Shown one piece after another: positions 16,011-25,394 of a stretch of DNA of 64,000 bases. This DNA is from Candidatus Sulfopaludibacter sp. SbA3. GTDB taxonomy: Bacteria > Acidobacteriota > Terriglobia > Bryobacterales > Bryobacteraceae. Position 1 is the stretch's first letter. The number at the start of each line of letters is the position of its first letter. The DNA lies in assembly GCA_945890485.1 (NCBI GenBank), contig CAMDCN010000012.1:1-64000 (forward strand), read 5' to 3'. The translations under genes were made by a program, and so were the position numbers. The notes beneath the pieces are model-generated. The model was not told where the DNA came from and searched no databases. It worked only from the letters and a program-made list of their open reading frames with translations.

Positions 16011-19000
16011 ATGCCGGCTTCGGTCAGACTTTCGATAGGCGCGTTGGCGCTTACATTTATCGCGACTGCGAATGCAGCGCCGACCAGTAGGAACCTACGC
16101 AGTGGGAGTTTGGATGGCAAGGCTATCCTTTCGCCGGAAGCGGTTCGGGCGGCGCAAACGAGCGTGGGAGATTTGCCCCATCGTTTTGAGGAAAACCGCG
16201 GCCAGTTCGCCCCGGAAGTGCGGTACGCCGCACGGGCCAATGGTTACGAGATGTACCTGACCGACACGGAAACGGTGATGGTGCTTTACAAGGCGCGCGG
16301 ACGCGAGCCTAAAGACGGTATGGACTACACCACTTTGCGTATGTCCATTCGGGGAGCGCGGCCGGCGAAGGGTTGGGAGCAAGGCAAGCAGGTGGCCGGT
16401 GTCTCCAATTACTTCCTGGGCAAGGATCCTTCGAGTTGGCGGCGGAACGTTCCTGCGTACGAGTCTGTCACGGCGAAGCAGGTTCAGCCGGGGGTGGACT
16501 TGGTTTGGTACGGGAAAGACCGGAAGCTGGAATATGACCTGGTGGTGGCGCCGGGAGTGGACCCTTCAATGTTGGAAGTGGCCTGGAATGGCGCACGTTC
16601 TATGAAAGTGGACGACGCGGGAAACCTGGTACTCGATACCGCGTTCGGGCAGGTGGTGCAGCAGCGACCCTTCGTATACCAGATGGTGAACGGTAAGCAG
16701 GTGAAGATCGAGGCAAGATACTCGCTGCAGCCCAATGCCGGCGCGCGATTTGAACTCGCCCGGTATGACCGCACCAAGCCCCTGGTAATTGACCCCGCGG
16801 TGATGGTGTACTCGACATTTCTGGGGACCCAGCCGACTTCGGGCCGGTCGGTGTTTGCTGACGCAGCCGGAAACGTCTACCTGTTGGGCCAGAGCTTCTC
16901 GCCGACGTTTCCCTTTGTGACGCCGTTCCGTTCCAGCCAGGCGTTGGGCGAAATCTACTTGGCGAAGTTCAACCCGGCAGGAACGGCGTTGATCTACGCG
17001 ACATATTTGGGCGGAAGCGCCGACGATGCGCCCTATGCCTTGGCGGTGGATGGCGCGGGCTCGGCTTATGTACTCGGAAGCAGCCGTTCGACTGACTTCC
17101 CATTGAAAACGCCGATCCAGAGCACGTTGAACTCGACGAATCCCCTTTCCGGCGACACGACGATCACGAAATTCACGCCGGCCGGAAATGACATCACCTA
17201 CTCGACCTACTTTGGCGGTACCAATGGCACGCTGCCCGGATCTTTGAGTTTGGCCCCGGATGGCGGTGTGTACTTCGCGACCTATCTGAGCGGCACGCTC
17301 ACGGTGACGCCTTCTCCCCTGGTGCTGAACCCTTCGTCCGCCCGCGCCATCGTCGCTAAGATCCGGCCGGCTGGCAACTCCTTCGAATGGCTCACGGCGC
17401 TTGGCGATATCGTGGTGGCGGACCTGACTTCCGACGCGACGGGCGTCTACTTTGGCGGCGACAACCGTTCTGGCCGCCCGGCCTATCCGTCAGTCAGCGC
17501 CCCACCCGGCTTGGTGCAGGGCCGCAGCGATGACGGCGTCGTTGGTAAGTTGAACCCAACCGGAACGGCCTTACTGTACTACACCCATTTTGGGGGCAAC
17601 CAGTATGATCAGATTGACGCGATCACGGTAGACAGCACCGGAGCCCTCTATGTCGGAGGAACGACGAAATCGCCGGATCTCCCATTGCAGAATCCTCTGC
17701 GGTCGTATGTAGCTCCCATCGGCGGGGCCAACTTCCAGGACGGTTTCGTGGCGAAGCTTGCGCCAGCCGGCAATAGCATCACCTACTCGACCTATATCGG
17801 CGGTTCCGGAGACGATTTCATTTTCGACATAGCCATCGATAGTGCGGGCGGAGTGGCCCTGGTTGGCAACACGTATTCCACTGACATTCCGCAGGTGGAG
17901 TCCTTGCAAACCACATCGCTTGGCCAACAGGAGGCTTTTATTATGAAGTTGAAGCCTGCCGGCAACGGCCTGGATTTCTCCACCTATCTGGGCGGCACCG
18001 GCGCCGACCTCGGCTACAGCATTTTCTCTGGAACGGGAGGAGCCCTTTACGTCACGGGTGTGACTGCCGGCACCGCGTTCCCGACCGTGAATGCGTTCCA
18101 ATCGGCGCAGCCCGGCGGATTTATCGCGTTCCTCACGAAATACACCGTCACGGCACCGTCGCAGACGCCCACCGTAACGGCCCTTAGCCCGATTGCGACG
18201 TCCGGCACGCAGCAGACGTTTACCTTCTCGTTTGCCGACCCGGACGGCGCCGCCGATCTAGGGGTGGTGAACGTGTTGATCAACAACTTCCTGAACGGCG
18301 CAGGCGCCTGCTACATAGCCTACGACCGTCCGAGCAATTTCCTCTTCCTCGTAAACGATGCGGGCAATGATCTGACGGCGTTGGCGTTGAACGGTTCGGG
18401 AACGACGTCGAACAGCCAGTGCACGATTGTGGGTGCGGGCTCCTCGGCGACGGTGAGCGGGAACACGTTGACGCTGACCCTGGTTGTTCAGTTCAACACG
18501 ACCACGTTTTCCGGCCGCAAGGTGGTTTACATGGCGGCTCGCGACACGCTGCAGAACAACTCCGGCTGGCAGCCGATGGGCACGTATTCGGTAGGCTCGA
18601 CACCGGCGGCGAACCCGATGGTGGTCAGCCTCACGCCGAATTCGGGCAGCGGCAACAGTGCAACGCTGAGCATTACGTATCGGGACGCGACGGCCGGGGG
18701 CAATATCCAGGCCAGTCAGGTTCTGATTAACAGTGCGCTCGACGGCGCGAATGGCTGCTACATGGGCTTCGACAACGCCAGCAATGTGCTGTATCTGTTA
18801 ACCAATGCCGGCAATGACCTGCTGGTTCCGGGTATCGTCCCTGGAGGCGCCTCCGGATTTACAGAGAACAGCCAGTGCCGGGTGGATGCCGTGGGCTCGT
18901 CGCGGACCATCTCCGGCAACACCATGACGCTCACCGTGAAGTTGACGTTCAAGACCCCGTTCAACGGGCGCAAGATCGTCTACGGCGGTGTGCAAACCAC

Positions 19001-19052
19001 GACCGGCGGCAACAGCGGCTGGCATGCCATGGGGGCGTGGGTAGTCCAGTAG
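16011..19052 (+). CDS. Large secreted SBBP-repeat beta-propeller protein with duplicated C-terminal domain
   Basis: Protein of 1013 residues with a signal peptide (first about 23 residues, ending ATANA-A). The N-terminal domain starts FEENRGQFAPEVRYAARANG and is typical of SBBP proteins. Repeats of the form YLGGSADD / ITYSTYIGG / AVDGAGSAYVLGSS follow (about 260-710), building a propeller. The C-terminus has two copies of a domain of about 145 residues (about 718-865 and 868-1013), both with GCY or ACY and a final SGW-MG motif. Probably extracellular; ligand unknown. Abundant in Solibacter-like genomes. Confidence 0.9.
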   Translation: MPASVRLSIGALALTFIATANAAPTSRNLRSGSLDGKAILSPEAVRAAQTSVGDLPHRFEENRGQFAPEVRYAARANGYEMYLTDTETVMVLYKARGREPKDGMDYTTLRMSIRGARPAKGWEQGKQVAGVSNYFLGKDPSSWRRNVPAYESVTAKQVQPGVDLVWYGKDRKLEYDLVVAPGVDPSMLEVAWNGARSMKVDDAGNLVLDTAFGQVVQQRPFVYQMVNGKQVKIEARYSLQPNAGARFELARYDRTKPLVIDPAVMVYSTFLGTQPTSGRSVFADAAGNVYLLGQSFSPTFPFVTPFRSSQALGEIYLAKFNPAGTALIYATYLGGSADDAPYALAVDGAGSAYVLGSSRSTDFPLKTPIQSTLNSTNPLSGDTTITKFTPAGNDITYSTYFGGTNGTLPGSLSLAPDGGVYFATYLSGTLTVTPSPLVLNPSSARAIVAKIRPAGNSFEWLTALGDIVVADLTSDATGVYFGGDNRSGRPAYPSVSAPPGLVQGRSDDGVVGKLNPTGTALLYYTHFGGNQYDQIDAITVDSTGALYVGGTTKSPDLPLQNPLRSYVAPIGGANFQDGFVAKLAPAGNSITYSTYIGGSGDDFIFDIAIDSAGGVALVGNTYSTDIPQVESLQTTSLGQQEAFIMKLKPAGNGLDFSTYLGGTGADLGYSIFSGTGGALYVTGVTAGTAFPTVNAFQSAQPGGFIAFLTKYTVTAPSQTPTVTALSPIATSGTQQTFTFSFADPDGAADLGVVNVLINNFLNGAGACYIAYDRPSNFLFLVNDAGNDLTALALNGSGTTSNSQCTIVGAGSSATVSGNTLTLTLVVQFNTTTFSGRKVVYMAARDTLQNNSGWQPMGTYSVGSTPAANPMVVSLTPNSGSGNSATLSITYRDATAGGNIQASQVLINSALDGANGCYMGFDNASNVLYLLTNAGNDLLVPGIVPGGASGFTENSQCRVDAVGSSRTISGNTMTLTVKLTFKTPFNGRKIVYGGVQTTTGGNSGWHAMGAWVVQ

Positions 19053-19062
19053 GACTACCCAC
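19037..19062. terminator. Perfect 11-bp hairpin over the SBBP stop codon
   Basis: GTGGGTAGTCC and GGACTACCCAC pair across AGTA. The TAG stop (19050-19052) lies in the loop and first arm base. No T-tract follows; it separates two convergent genes. Confidence 0.55.
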
Positions 19063-19068
19063 CCACCT

Positions 19069-20736
19069 CTAACTCAACCGTTCAAAGTCGATCACCTGAT
19101 CGACCGGCGTAATCGCCGTGATGAACAGACAAGGACCGGCCAACTTCGGCAGCGCCCCGCGAACTTCGAGATAAGTATGCGGGGCGCTGCCGGGTCCGAT
19201 CCGGATCTTGTCCTGGCCAAGCGAATAGGTCGCGTGGCCTTGGCGCAGCACCCACGAATCGGCGAAGGTGGGATGCTTTTCAGCTCCGGCAATTGTGCCG
19301 CCTTCGCGGAGATTGATCTCCACGGTCAGCGGGACTTCGGCCGTGCCGGCAGAGCGGATGCGGAGCCGGAAGCCCTTGGGCGTTTCGGTCAGTTCGGCGA
19401 CGGACTCCAGTTCGCAGATTTCGGTTAGCCGCCGCTGCTCGCGAGTGTCGTCGTAGGTCTCGGTGGTGACCACGCGGGGCGGATCGAAGGGCTGGTAGTA
19501 TCCGGCCTTCAGGCGCTGCGTCAGCACGTAGGCGTTGCCCTTCTTTTCCATCGTCTCGCCGATAAATTGTCCCTTGCCGAAGAAGGCCGAGGAGAACCGG
19601 ACAGCAGTGACGACCGCGCTGCCGTAGCGGAACGCGAAGAAGCGGTCGCGACCGCGTAGGATGGACGCCGACATCTTGCCGCGGCGGACCCGCGCAATGC
19701 CGGTGATGGGCATGACCTTTTCGTAGTTGTCCGGCAACGGCTTGGATGGCGGCAGTTCGCTATCGAGAAGCTGCGGATAGTTGAGATACGAGGCGACCCC
19801 GGCACCCTGGGCTTCGACGGAACGGGCGAGGGTGGCCATTTGCCCGTCGCGATCCTTCCAGGCGAGGTAGGCGATGCCGAGCCAGGAGTTGAACATGGTG
19901 CCGCGCTGGTTGAGATCCTGGCGGCGGGAGATCTCGGTGACCACCTCGCCATCGGCGTGGAGGAGGTAGAGCATCGCCTGCAGGTTCTGGCGCACGGGGT
20001 TCAGCAGTTCGGGCCGATTCAGGTAGTGAGCGCAGATGGTCAACGCGCGGTTGCAGATGCCGTTGTAGCCGATGGAACTACGTTCCGTGTATTGTCCCTC
20101 GGCGTCGATATCGATGGACTCGGCGAGCCATTGGTCGATGCGCTTGAGGTAGCGAGGATCCGGATAGAGCTGGTTGAGCAGTGCAAGGGCGGAACAGACG
20201 ACCCAGCGATGGTTGGGCGTATGGACACCGCCGCGCAGCAGGGCTTCGCCGGCTTTCTTCACCGCGGGCATAACGAGAGGCTCCAACTCCGGAAAGCCAT
20301 ACTGGCGGGCGTTCAGGAGAGTCTGGCCCATGCCCTGGATGATGAAGGACGTGTCGGGAGGCGAATTGAAATTCGTAATGGGCAGAACCCAATTGCCGTC
20401 GGGGGTCTGGATGCGGGCGAAGCATTCGGCCGCGAGCTTGATCCGTTCGAGCACGAGCGGTTTACGGTAGTGTCTCGATTGCGGTAGAAGGTAGGCCGTC
20501 GAGAGGGTACTAATGATGCCCCCCGGGGTGCCACCCCAGAAAAGGCTGTCGGTGTTGCGAATGTTCCCTCGATGGCGATGGCCGGGTGTTAGTTCCTGTT
20601 TGGCGATCAGATCGTCGACGCCCTTATCGTGGGCGTCGACCTTCGCTTGGGGCAGGCGCGGCGGCGTGGCAGCGGCGGACAGACGGGTGGTGGCTGCCGC
20701 AAGTGCGACAGTCTTTAGAGCTTCACGGCGGTACAT
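19069..20736 (-). CDS. Exported protein of alpha/alpha-toroid type (lyase/hydrolase-like), function unknown
   Basis: Protein of 555 residues with a Tat-like leader (YRREALKTVALAAAT, Ala-rich). The middle is a long all-helical region (about 60-330) with FARIQTPDGNWVLPI and GQYTERSSIGYNGICNRALT, which resembles the (alpha/alpha) toroid of heparinase- and polysaccharide-lyase-type enzymes. A C-terminal beta-rich region follows. No catalytic residues can be assigned. It lies 2 bp downstream of the old-yellow-enzyme gene, so it probably shares that unit's substrate. Assignment is fold-level inference. Confidence 0.6.
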   Translation of the reverse strand: MYRREALKTVALAAATTRLSAAATPPRLPQAKVDAHDKGVDDLIAKQELTPGHRHRGNIRNTDSLFWGGTPGGIISTLSTAYLLPQSRHYRKPLVLERIKLAAECFARIQTPDGNWVLPITNFNSPPDTSFIIQGMGQTLLNARQYGFPELEPLVMPAVKKAGEALLRGGVHTPNHRWVVCSALALLNQLYPDPRYLKRIDQWLAESIDIDAEGQYTERSSIGYNGICNRALTICAHYLNRPELLNPVRQNLQAMLYLLHADGEVVTEISRRQDLNQRGTMFNSWLGIAYLAWKDRDGQMATLARSVEAQGAGVASYLNYPQLLDSELPPSKPLPDNYEKVMPITGIARVRRGKMSASILRGRDRFFAFRYGSAVVTAVRFSSAFFGKGQFIGETMEKKGNAYVLTQRLKAGYYQPFDPPRVVTTETYDDTREQRRLTEICELESVAELTETPKGFRLRIRSAGTAEVPLTVEINLREGGTIAGAEKHPTFADSWVLRQGHATYSLGQDKIRIGPGSAPHTYLEVRGALPKLAGPCLFITAITPVDQVIDFERLS

Positions 20737-20738
20737 GG

Positions 20739-22163
20739 TTATCCTTTGCGAACGCTGGCTCGGGCTTCTTTCATAATGGGCCCATAGACGAGCTTGTCGA
20801 ATGGCGGACAGCCGCTGGGGAACTGGCCCAGCGGGTGGTTTTTCTGACGCATGAGGAACGTGCAGTAGGTGAGCGTCTTGCAGACGCGGATCTCCTCCAG
20901 TTCTCCCTTGGCCAACGCGTCCACGGCGAAATCAGGGTAGGCGAGCGCGTTGCGGCCCATCCCGAAAATTTGGATATTGCCTGCGGCCAGGTTGTGCGCC
21001 GCAGCATTGAGCGCATAAATCTGCAGCCAGCTATAGCCGGTGCCGACCATGGGCAGATCGGGGTGGGCCCGCTGCAGTTCTCCGGCGATGCGGAAGTGGC
21101 GATCGACGCCGTCGAGCGGATGCTCCGGCTCCTCGTAGTTGCCATCGTCGGCCTTTTCAAACGGCCGGCCGATGTGCGGGTTGTAGTAGGGGCAGCCGAT
21201 GGAGACGTTGAGGAGTTGAACGCCCCATTCCTTGAACCAACCGATGGCGGTCTTCACCTCGTTGAGCTCTTCGGTAAGCGGATCCGCTTCGCTGACACCC
21301 CAGCCCCACGGGTACGGGGTGGGATAGGGCAAGGGCTCGCCGAGGCCGGTCTCGGCGTTACGAACGTACGGAACGCTGTCGAAGCAGCCCAGGCGCATGC
21401 AGATGGTCAGTTCGGGGCCGAACTCCGCCCGTAGCTTGGCGAGAACATTGCGGATGAACCGGGTGCGGTTTTCGAGGGAACCGGCGTAGCGGCCATCGCG
21501 GCCGGCACGGGCGCCGAGCATCTCAGCGAGCAAATAGCCGTGGGTGACCTTGAGATCGACGGCGCGGAAGCCAGCTCGCCAAGCCAGCCTGGCGCCGGCG
21601 ATGTACTGATCTTCGAGCGCTTCCATCTCTTCGTCGGAAAAGACAGGGTAGTCCGCCGGCGTGGCGGTCTTCTGGTCAATCAGAGGATTGTGATAGAAGA
21701 TAATCCGCTTCGGATAGGAGTAGCGGCCGGAGTGGGTGAGCTGAATAGGGATCAGCAGGTCGTCCGTCGTGCCAAACTTTTCCTGATGGAGCTGCATCAT
21801 CCGGGCGTAGAGCCGGGCGTACTCGTCGACGTTGCCTTCATGGATCCAGAGTTGGCGCGCGTTGGCGCGGCCGTCCTCGCGGATGGCCGTCGCCTCGAAC
21901 CAGATGAGCTTGGCGCCACCGAGAGCGAAGCGCTCATACCGGCGCCACGTCAGCTCGTCGGGATTGCCATCGAGGGTGGAGTCGCAGCCCTCCATCGGAT
22001 GGATGGCCATGGCATTACCCAGGGTCACAGCATCGCTAATCCGGACCTTTCGGCCGAGAATTGATTTTACGGCGTCTTTATCGGTCTCGAACCGGACGAA
22101 CTGGGTGCGGGTCTCAGCGTCCTGCTGGAGCTGACTTAGGTTCTTGTAGTGAAACTGTCGCAT
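20739..22163 (-). CDS. NADH:flavin oxidoreductase, old yellow enzyme family
   Basis: FMN-dependent oxidoreductase of 474 residues. The signature KVTHGYLLAEMLGARAGRDG followed by RYAGSLENRTRFI is clear, and PIQLTHSGRYSYP contributes the FMN site. Near the C-terminus, cysteines in RVCKTLTYCTF and FPSGC are spaced unlike the Fe-S site of 2,4-dienoyl-CoA reductase, so a cluster is doubtful. The start overlaps the MFS gene by 50 bp. Acts in the cytoplasm on an unknown enone or aromatic substrate imported by the neighbour. Confidence 0.88.
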   Translation of the reverse strand: MRQFHYKNLSQLQQDAETRTQFVRFETDKDAVKSILGRKVRISDAVTLGNAMAIHPMEGCDSTLDGNPDELTWRRYERFALGGAKLIWFEATAIREDGRANARQLWIHEGNVDEYARLYARMMQLHQEKFGTTDDLLIPIQLTHSGRYSYPKRIIFYHNPLIDQKTATPADYPVFSDEEMEALEDQYIAGARLAWRAGFRAVDLKVTHGYLLAEMLGARAGRDGRYAGSLENRTRFIRNVLAKLRAEFGPELTICMRLGCFDSVPYVRNAETGLGEPLPYPTPYPWGWGVSEADPLTEELNEVKTAIGWFKEWGVQLLNVSIGCPYYNPHIGRPFEKADDGNYEEPEHPLDGVDRHFRIAGELQRAHPDLPMVGTGYSWLQIYALNAAAHNLAAGNIQIFGMGRNALAYPDFAVDALAKGELEEIRVCKTLTYCTFLMRQKNHPLGQFPSGCPPFDKLVYGPIMKEARASVRKG

Positions 22164-23397
22164 CGGTAAAAGCGTGCTTAGGGAGCAGGATAATGGCTAC
22201 CGCGCCAACGAAGGCGAGCACAAAAACGGTGTTGAGGGCCGGGCCGTAGCTGGTATCTCCCGCGCGAATCTGAGAGACCAAAGCGGGGAACCAAGTCTGG
22301 CCGATTGTGTCGGCCGGAAGGATGATGGCCATCGCTCGGGCCAAGGTGTTGACGCCGAATTGCTCGGCGGCCATCAGCGGAATCAGCATGTAGTCCGCGC
22401 CCATGCCAAAGCCGAAGAGGATGGCGAAAAGATAGACGTACATCGGGTTGTCCGGAGTGGCCAAAAGCAGCAGCGGAATGGTGGCGGCCACGAGCAGGTA
22501 GGTGGCGACCATCACCCATTTTTTCGAGAACTTATCCGCCAGGATGCCCATGACGATCCGGCCGGCGGTGGACGAGATCATGATGTAGAACAAGGCATCC
22601 GCGAAGAGCGTGTCGAGGGTGGCTTGGTCGGCGAAGCCCTGCTCCTTGAAAACGAACTTCATATGTTGGTTGATGGATCCGATCGACCCGATGGAGCACA
22701 AACTGCCGATCATCAGGAGCCAGAAAGAGCGGGAGCGGAGGAGTTCGCCGAATCCGCGCGAAGGTACGGGCACCTCGTTCGCGGCCACAGGCTCGCCGTC
22801 GGGCGTCTGGCCGATGTCGGACGGCTTGTCCTTCATGACGAAGCCGGCGATAGGCCAAACCAGCAACAGGATGAAGCCGGTGATGATGAGCGCCGTCTGG
22901 AATCCAAAGGCTGTGACTAGCGGCTTAGCGATAAACTTCGCTGAAATCGCGCCAAAGATGCCGACGCCGAGATACGTGGCGGCCATCGCCTTGCCGCGAT
23001 TCTTCTTAAACCACTGCGAGATGATCACTTGGTGCGGAATGGGGCCGGAGAAGAGATAGCCGACCATATACAGCAGCCAATAGGCCCAATACAGGTAAAC
23101 ATTGCCGCCCATAGTGCCAAAGCCAATAAAAGCGAGAGCGGTTAATCCGGTGCCGACGATCATCAATTTGCGCGGGCTGAACCGGTGCATGAAAACGGGG
23201 CCGACCCACAAGGTCAGCGTCGCGGCGATCGGGAAGCCGAGGGTGATGTCCGTGCGCGCCCATCCGAAGGTCTTCTCGTAGTAGTCGTAATAGAACGGCA
23301 TTCCGTAGTACGGGATGCCCACCGCCAGACCGAACGTGAAGAAGGCAGCGATGGAGATCCACCAGCCGTAAAAGCTTGAACTCGCGCGCGTTTCCAT
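22114..23397 (-). CDS. MFS transporter, oxalate/formate antiporter-like
   Basis: Inner-membrane carrier of 427 residues with 12 predicted helices. The N-terminus SSSFYGWWISIAAFFTFGLA is followed by GWARTDITLGFPIA and SQWFKKNRGKAMAATYLGVG, which resemble the OFA/monocarboxylate branch. It heads a three-gene minus-strand unit with the OYE oxidoreductase and exported toroid protein, which suggests uptake of a small organic acid produced outside the cell. Substrate is inferred, not seen. Confidence 0.9.
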   Translation of the reverse strand: METRASSSFYGWWISIAAFFTFGLAVGIPYYGMPFYYDYYEKTFGWARTDITLGFPIAATLTLWVGPVFMHRFSPRKLMIVGTGLTALAFIGFGTMGGNVYLYWAYWLLYMVGYLFSGPIPHQVIISQWFKKNRGKAMAATYLGVGIFGAISAKFIAKPLVTAFGFQTALIITGFILLLVWPIAGFVMKDKPSDIGQTPDGEPVAANEVPVPSRGFGELLRSRSFWLLMIGSLCSIGSIGSINQHMKFVFKEQGFADQATLDTLFADALFYIMISSTAGRIVMGILADKFSKKWVMVATYLLVAATIPLLLLATPDNPMYVYLFAILFGFGMGADYMLIPLMAAEQFGVNTLARAMAIILPADTIGQTWFPALVSQIRAGDTSYGPALNTVFVLAFVGAVAIILLPKHAFTDATVSLQEPKSAPAGR

Positions 23398-23433
23398 GAA
23401 CGACTTTTATACCATATAGCCTACTGGTTCCTT

Positions 23434-24246
23434 ATGCGCCTCGCCCTTCTCTCTCTCCTCGCCGTCGCTTTGCTGCCGGCCCAGAACTCCGATTGGAGCG
23501 CGCCCTTCCCCGCGCACACGATTGCCGGGAACCTCCATTACATTGGCACGAAGGACTTGGCGTGCTATCTCATCACGACTCCGAAGGGGCACATCCTGAT
23601 CAATACGGGCTTGGCGGATTCGGTTCCGCTGATGCAGGCGAGCGCCAAAACGCTGGGCTTCGACCTGAAGGACGTCAAGATCCTGCTCACCATGCAAGCT
23701 CACTATGACCACGTCGCTGCATTCTCCGAGATCCGCAAACTGTCAAACGCCAAGGTCTACGCGACAGTTGGCGACGCGCCCTATCTCGAAGACGGCGGCA
23801 AGAGCGATCCGCTCGTGATTGCCTTCGCCACCCAGGACATCAGCTTCAAGCCCGTGAAAGTAGACCGGCGACTGAAGGACGGCGACACCGTGTCGTTGGG
23901 AGGGACGGAGCTCAAGGTGATCTCGATGCCGGGCCACACTCGCGGCGCGGCAGGCTATTCGGTGAATGGCGTCCTCATCGTCAACGTGCCGTCGGTGGTG
24001 GTGCCGCTGATCGGCAACAAGGCCTATCCGAACATCGTCGCGGATTACGAAGCCACCTTCGTGAAGCTCAAGCAACTGCAGCCGAAGATCTGGGTGGCTG
24101 GACACGGGTCCCAATACGGATTGGCGGCGAAGCATGCCAAGGGATCGTTCGAAGACCCGGCTGGCTATACGACAGCCATCGCGCTGGCGGAAAAAACCTT
24201 CCGCGAAAAGCTGGCGCGGGAGAAGGCGGCCAAAAACCTGCGCTAA
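23434..24246 (+). CDS. B3-type metallo-beta-lactamase-like hydrolase (Gln at the first His position)
   Basis: Secreted protein of 270 residues with a leader ending LLPAQ. The metal motif at residues 88-93 is QAHYDH: Gln replaces the first His of H-x-H-x-D-H, as in GOB-type B3 enzymes. His168 (MPGHTRG) and His224 (AGHGSQYG) complete the expected ligands. N-terminal [15 protein letters not shown] is typical of B3. Environmental B3-like proteins may be lactamases or other hydrolases such as lactonases, so resistance is not established. The gene ends 4 bp inside the convergent SDR gene. Confidence 0.85.
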   Translation: MRLALLSLLAVALLPAQNSDWSAPFPAHTIAGNLHYIGTKDLACYLITTPKGHILINTGLADSVPLMQASAKTLGFDLKDVKILLTMQAHYDHVAAFSEIRKLSNAKVYATVGDAPYLEDGGKSDPLVIAFATQDISFKPVKVDRRLKDGDTVSLGGTELKVISMPGHTRGAAGYSVNGVLIVNVPSVVVPLIGNKAYPNIVADYEATFVKLKQLQPKIWVAGHGSQYGLAAKHAKGSFEDPAGYTTAIALAEKTFREKLAREKAAKNLR

Positions 24247-24980
24247 AGGCTGCGCAGGTGAAAGCCGCCATCGACATTCAGCACTTGGCCCGTCGAATAG
24301 TCGAGCAATCCATCGGCGATGCCGCGCACGGCTTTCGCGATATCTGACGTTTCGCCCATCCGGCGCTGCGGCAGCAAGCCGTTGGCGATCTTTTCTTCGT
24401 ACACCGACTCGACGGCCGAGATCATGTCGGTGCGGATGATGCCCGGACGGATTTCGAACACCTTGATTCCCTTCTCCGCCAGACGAGTCGCATAGAGCGA
24501 AACGGACATCGCCAAGCCGGCTTTCGAAATGCAGTAGTCCGCGCGATTCACGGAAGCGGTATAGGCCGAAATCGAAGTGACAAACACGATGCGGCCATCG
24601 CCCTGCTCCGCCATCCAGTTCGCGGCGGCCTGAGTGAGAAAGTGGGGGCCCTTCAAGTTGGTATTGATGAGTTCGTCGAAGCTCTCCTCGGAAGCCGCCA
24701 GCATGTCCTGGCGAACGCGGGGAGCCATGCCGGCGTTGTTGACGAGCAGGTCGAGCCGGCCGAACTTCTCGCGCGTGAAGGCAAGAAGCCGGGCGCGGTC
24801 TTCGCCGTTGCCGATGTCGGTTTGAATGATCTCGGCGCCGGTTTCCGCGCGGAGGCTTTCGGCGGCGTCCAAGCGACCGCGGTAAGTAGCCACCAGGGAA
24901 TGGGTCTTGGCCAGTTCGAGGGCGATGCCCCGGCCAATGCCGCGGCTGGCGCCAGTGATGAGGGCGACGGGTTTGCTCAT
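24243..24980 (-). CDS. Short-chain dehydrogenase/reductase (FabG-like)
   Basis: NAD(P)H-dependent SDR of 245 residues. It has the cofactor motif [14 protein letters not shown], catalytic Ser in VTSISAY, and the [10 protein letters not shown] Tyr-x3-Lys pair. The C-terminus [11 protein letters not shown] is typical of 3-oxoacyl-ACP-reductase-like members. It is last in a minus run whose start overlaps the DsbA-like stop by 4 bp (ATGA). Substrate unknown. Confidence 0.93.
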   Translation of the reverse strand: MSKPVALITGASRGIGRGIALELAKTHSLVATYRGRLDAAESLRAETGAEIIQTDIGNGEDRARLLAFTREKFGRLDLLVNNAGMAPRVRQDMLAASEESFDELINTNLKGPHFLTQAAANWMAEQGDGRIVFVTSISAYTASVNRADYCISKAGLAMSVSLYATRLAEKGIKVFEIRPGIIRTDMISAVESVYEEKIANGLLPQRRMGETSDIAKAVRGIADGLLDYSTGQVLNVDGGFHLRSL

Positions 24981-25387
24981 TGCGAATCCTGGATCGCGGC
25001 GATCAACTCGTCGGCGGTGAAGTGCTCGACGAGGACGTGATTGCCTACGAAAACGGTGGGTGTTTTGGCGACGCCGCGCGCGTGGGCGTCCGCAAGGTCG
25101 GCATCGACGCCGCCATGGTCCCGCCCAGCCACGGGGGCGTGAACCCTACCCAGCGAAAGCAAGCACCTCTTGCGCCACTCCCACTCGGCGGTCCGGCCCT
25201 CGGTCGCACGGAGATGTTGGGCTTCGGCGGCCAGACTCATCGCCTCGGGATGCTTGACGAGGGGAAAGTCCCGACGGACAAACTCCACCTCATCGCCGAG
25301 CACCGGGATGAGCTTCTCTTCAAGCATGTGCTGCAACCGGGTGCAGTCGGGACACTGGAGGTCCTCAAAGATCTCGACGGTAACCAC
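24977..25387 (-). CDS. DsbA-like thioredoxin-fold protein, compact
   Basis: Protein of 136 residues with the redox motif CPDC near the start ([15 protein letters not shown]), then [13 protein letters not shown] and the cis-Pro loop [10 protein letters not shown]. No signal peptide is present from the chosen GTG (25385-25387), 7 bp after the previous stop. Compared with related DsbA-type proteins, about 25-40 residues of the helical insert between WEWRKRCLL and VDADLADAH seem to be missing, without frame loss. An upstream in-frame extension to 25588 overlaps the DUF697-like gene and looks spurious. Confidence 0.78.
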   Translation of the reverse strand: MVTVEIFEDLQCPDCTRLQHMLEEKLIPVLGDEVEFVRRDFPLVKHPEAMSLAAEAQHLRATEGRTAEWEWRKRCLLSLGRVHAPVAGRDHGGVDADLADAHARGVAKTPTVFVGNHVLVEHFTADELIAAIQDSQ

Positions 25388-25394
25388 TCGACTA

